A DNA stretch of 64,000 nt from Hominisplanchenecus murintestinalis. GTDB taxonomy: Bacteria; Bacillota; Clostridia; Lachnospirales; Lachnospiraceae. Below are positions 63,300 to 64,000 of the stretch, one piece after another (within the stretch, counting starts at the first letter, position 1; every line of letters begins with the position of its first letter). Both the position numbers and the translations under genes were made by a program. The notes under the pieces are model-generated. The model did not search any database and was not told the DNA's origin. It worked only from the letters and a program-made list of their open reading frames with translations. The stretch covers positions 36,463 through 100,462 of the forward strand of contig SRZB01000006.1 in NCBI GenBank assembly GCA_004793585.1, in the 5' to 3' direction.

Positions 63300-63617
63300 T
63301 TATACAATAACATCTCCTGACAGGGCAGATGCCGCTGCTTTATTATCAGCCTCTGCCTTTTCATACTGTGCCGCCATATTATTTAAATCTGTCACATGTT
63401 CATTTACCATTTTAATCATTCGGTTAATATCATTCTGCAGCTGTTTAAATTTTTTTGTATAAGCATTTGCCGCATCCCCGCTCCAAACGCTTCCCGTTAA
63501 GCTGTTTACCAGATTCATCATTTGATTTGTCGTACTCTTCAATGCGTTTCCCGTCTGTTGAAATGAACCTGCCGTACTTCTTAATTTCGCTGTATTAACT
63601 TTAATTGTACCTTCCAT
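63300..63617 (-). CDS. WXG100-family type VII secretion substrate
   Basis: 105 residues, two helices joined by the turn with Trp45-Ser46-Gly47 (SVWSGDAANAY). The C-terminus ends KAAASALSGDVIV. Exported as a dimer by an EccC-type ATPase, none of which is in this window. Forms a pair with the gene immediately upstream (18-nt gap). Confidence 0.9.
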   Translation of the reverse strand: MEGTIKVNTAKLRSTAGSFQQTGNALKSTTNQMMNLVNSLTGSVWSGDAANAYTKKFKQLQNDINRMIKMVNEHVTDLNNMAAQYEKAEADNKAAASALSGDVIV

Positions 63618-63635
63618 ACTTATTTACCCTCCGCT

Positions 63636-63938
63636 TTAATATTTTCTCTGCGTTGCTGTGGAAACATTTTTCTTCTCTGCATTCTGATATGCCGCCACAA
63701 TCTGTTCGAGACTTGTTACATATTTCTCAATTGCATTATAAAAGTTATTCATCTGCGTGATATCTTTATTAAATGCATTATGGAACTCTGTCTTAGCCTC
63801 CCCTTCCCACATCGAATTTAAAGAGCTTTCTGTTGATTTAAGCTGCTCGACTTTGCTTTTAAAAGTCTTATTCAGATTTCTTAGCTCACCCGCTTTCGAT
63901 TTTACGGTTCCGGTATTCACAGTAATGTTGTTTGCCAT
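63636..63938 (-). CDS. WXG100-family type VII secretion substrate or partner
   Basis: 100 residues with Trp44-Glu45-Gly46 in the helix-turn (NSMWEGEAKTEF) and a long second helix. The start has GGGAGGAG upstream. Tandem WXG100 genes often form heterodimers. The rest of the secretion locus, if present, lies beyond the right edge. Confidence 0.9.
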   Translation of the reverse strand: MANNITVNTGTVKSKAGELRNLNKTFKSKVEQLKSTESSLNSMWEGEAKTEFHNAFNKDITQMNNFYNAIEKYVTSLEQIVAAYQNAEKKNVSTATQRKY

Positions 63939-64000
63939 TTTCTACTCCTCCCTATTTAGTCAAGTCTTTTTTCCTTATTTTTCAAGGATTTTTTAGTTAC

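Overview
The window looks like a chromosomal segment of a low-to-mid GC Gram-positive anaerobe of the class Clostridia, most likely family Lachnospiraceae. The evidence is the DUF5688 and DUF4250 proteins, HemZ-type coproporphyrinogen dehydrogenase, CdaA/CdaR, a sigma-H gene behind cysS-mrnC-rlmB, WXG100 proteins, and choline/glucan-binding-type wall repeats. The genus cannot be fixed from sequence alone. Gene density is high and most genes lie on the minus strand.

Layout. 1-4.8 kb: a partial, apparently cytoplasmic BMP-family protein running off the left edge; a nitrate/sulfonate/taurine-type ABC transporter; and a divergent LacI-family regulator. Two identical 14-bp operators flank the divergent promoters. 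4.8-10 kb: clpB with a small DUF4250 gene, then ptsI with a GNAT acetyltransferase. 10-15 kb: a secreted trigger-factor-like PPIase lipoprotein, a membrane-anchored polysaccharide deacetylase, and a wall-repeat L,D-transpeptidase. 15-23 kb: a long minus-strand block mreB, recD2, comF, two unknown membrane proteins, cdaA, cdaR, HPr and a zinc-ribbon protein. 23.4-23.6 kb holds three hairpins that look like a small RNA. 23.6-28.4 kb: a large surface protein behind a TrpB2-type enzyme, then DUF5688. 28.6-33.2 kb (plus strand): malQ, plsC and a two-component system.

33.4-40.8 kb: murF, ddl and a membrane L,D-transpeptidase, then cysS-mrnC-rlmB-sigH. 41-43 kb: a wall-repeat NlpC/P60 endopeptidase. 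43-45 kb: dapA-dapB behind a lysine riboswitch and terminator. 45-53.2 kb: relA, an MBL-fold hydrolase, hemZ, an HD-GYP protein, hisS and aspS as one overlapping cluster. 53.5-61.5 kb: tRNA-Leu(AAG), a SpoU methyltransferase, a TrkA-type protein, pfkA, dnaE, a CPBP protease and cvfB. 61.6-64 kb: the edge of a type VII secretion (ESX-like) locus with two WXG100 proteins and a membrane protein that joins a decayed trypsin-like domain to an FHA domain.

Taken together the window is largely about the cell envelope: precursor synthesis (dapA/B, ddl, murF), cross-linking and turnover (two YkuD enzymes, one NlpC/P60), shape (mreB), envelope-linked c-di-AMP signalling (cdaA/R) and surface decoration. 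Housekeeping genes for tRNA charging, replication and PTS are interspersed. The least explained parts are the LacI double operator, the 23.4 kb RNA candidate, the 33.3 kb promoter with no reading frame, and the T7SS pseudo-protease/FHA gene.
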